From DASUFP01 sp036274495 (GTDB lineage: Bacteria; Bacteroidota; Bacteroidia; AKYH767-A; OLB10), in NCBI GenBank assembly GCA_036274495.1, contig DASUFP010000116.1, positions 1 to 13,330 on the forward strand: a stretch of 13,330 nucleotides of DNA, in the 5' to 3' direction. This document shows positions 13,124-13,330 of this stretch, in pieces. The notes under the pieces were generated by a model. It was not told where the DNA came from. It was given only the letters and a program-made list of their open reading frames with translations, and did no database searches. Numbering within the stretch: position 1 is the first letter of the stretch; the number at the start of each line of letters is the position of its first letter. The translations under genes and the position numbers were made by a program.

Positions 13124-13330
13124 ATGGAACTCCTCTATTTCATTGCCATCAAGCTATACGGACTTGCCATCACTTTGGCGGCTCCCTTTAATGGGAAAGC
13201 CATGAGCTGGGTAAAAGGCCGCAGGAGCTGGGAGAAAAAGATTAAAGATTCGCTTCAACCGGGCGAAAGGCGTATTTTATTTCACTGTCCGTCTCTTGGC
13301 GAATTCGAACAGGGACGACCCTTGCTTGCC
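13124..13330 (+). CDS. waaA: 3-deoxy-D-manno-octulosonic acid (Kdo) transferase, N-terminal part (cut by window edge)
   Basis: The first 69 residues of the inner-membrane glycosyltransferase that adds Kdo from CMP-Kdo to the lipid A precursor are present. The N-terminal hydrophobic anchor (about residues 2-21, LLYFIAIKLYGLAITLAAP) is followed by a basic interfacial stretch with paired Trp-Arg residues. The family motif FHCPSLGEFEQGRPLL (53-68) contains the conserved glutamate (Glu60) that acts as general base in WaaA enzymes. The frame is open to the window end; complete proteins have about 410-430 residues. The ATG at 13124 starts one base after the stop of the exported-protein gene, so the two are likely one transcript. 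No good ribosome-binding sequence is seen, as is usual in this phylum. Identity is confident despite truncation. Confidence 0.92.
   Translation, partial: MELLYFIAIKLYGLAITLAAPFNGKAMSWVKGRRSWEKKIKDSLQPGERRILFHCPSLGEFEQGRPLLA

Noticed and set aside
1..13330. tRNA/rRNA genes, CRISPR arrays, insertion sequences, phage or toxin-antitoxin genes
   Set aside because: No cloverleaf-like segments, regularly spaced repeats, transposase motifs or terminal inverted repeats were seen. Nearly all sequence is explained by conserved housekeeping or sugar genes, and the two spacers above 200 bp hold none of these.

Overview
The window looks like a chromosomal segment from a Bacteroidetes (Bacteroidota) bacterium. 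The grounds are the protein families present, the weak or absent Shine-Dalgarno sequences, a TAnnTTyG-type promoter element ahead of the main operon, and a waaA gene as expected for a Gram-negative cell. There are no RNA genes, insertion sequences, CRISPR arrays or signs of recent transfer, and codon use appears even throughout.

Layout. Positions 2-562 (+) hold the end of an EamA/DMT-type membrane transporter cut by the window edge. It converges on a SlyD-like FKBP prolyl isomerase (568-1077, -). A 203-bp spacer follows, then a DinB-fold protein (1281-1772, -). From 12137 down to 1840 runs a tight minus-strand cluster of ten genes, with gaps of 5-28 bp or 4-bp overlaps. In transcription order it encodes a WbpE/WlbC-type aminotransferase, UDP-glucose dehydrogenase, UDP-glucuronate decarboxylase, a WbpD/WlbB acetyltransferase, a WlbA-type oxidoreductase, a TviB/WbpO-type UDP-HexNAc dehydrogenase, GalE, RfbB, a WbpP/TviC-type UDP-GlcNAc 4-epimerase and a YwqE/CpsB-type PHP phosphatase. 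A 220-bp divergent region (12138-12357) carries the putative operon promoter and two inverted repeats. It separates the cluster from a plus-strand pair: an unrecognised exported protein (12358-13122) and the start of the Kdo transferase waaA (13124 to the edge).

How the genes work together. The cluster is a nucleotide-sugar supply operon. Ugd then UXS should give UDP-glucuronate and UDP-xylose. The TviB-like and WbpP-like enzymes should give UDP-GlcNAcA, UDP-GalNAc and UDP-GalNAcA. UDP-GlcNAcA can then pass through the WlbA, WbpE and WbpD-type enzymes to UDP-2,3-diacetamido-2,3-dideoxy-glucuronate. GalE supplies UDP-galactose and RfbB makes dTDP-4-keto-6-deoxyglucose. The PHP phosphatase at the end suggests control through tyrosine phosphorylation. 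No glycosyltransferase, flippase, polymerase or tyrosine kinase is present, so the products must be used by genes elsewhere.

I see no clearly undescribed system. The most interesting points are the pure precursor-supply operon, the complete diacetamido-uronate branch (in some Bacteroidetes a source of the type IX secretion linker sugar), the phosphatase/dehydrogenase co-location, and the structured non-coding DNA at 10990-11005 and 12220-12267.
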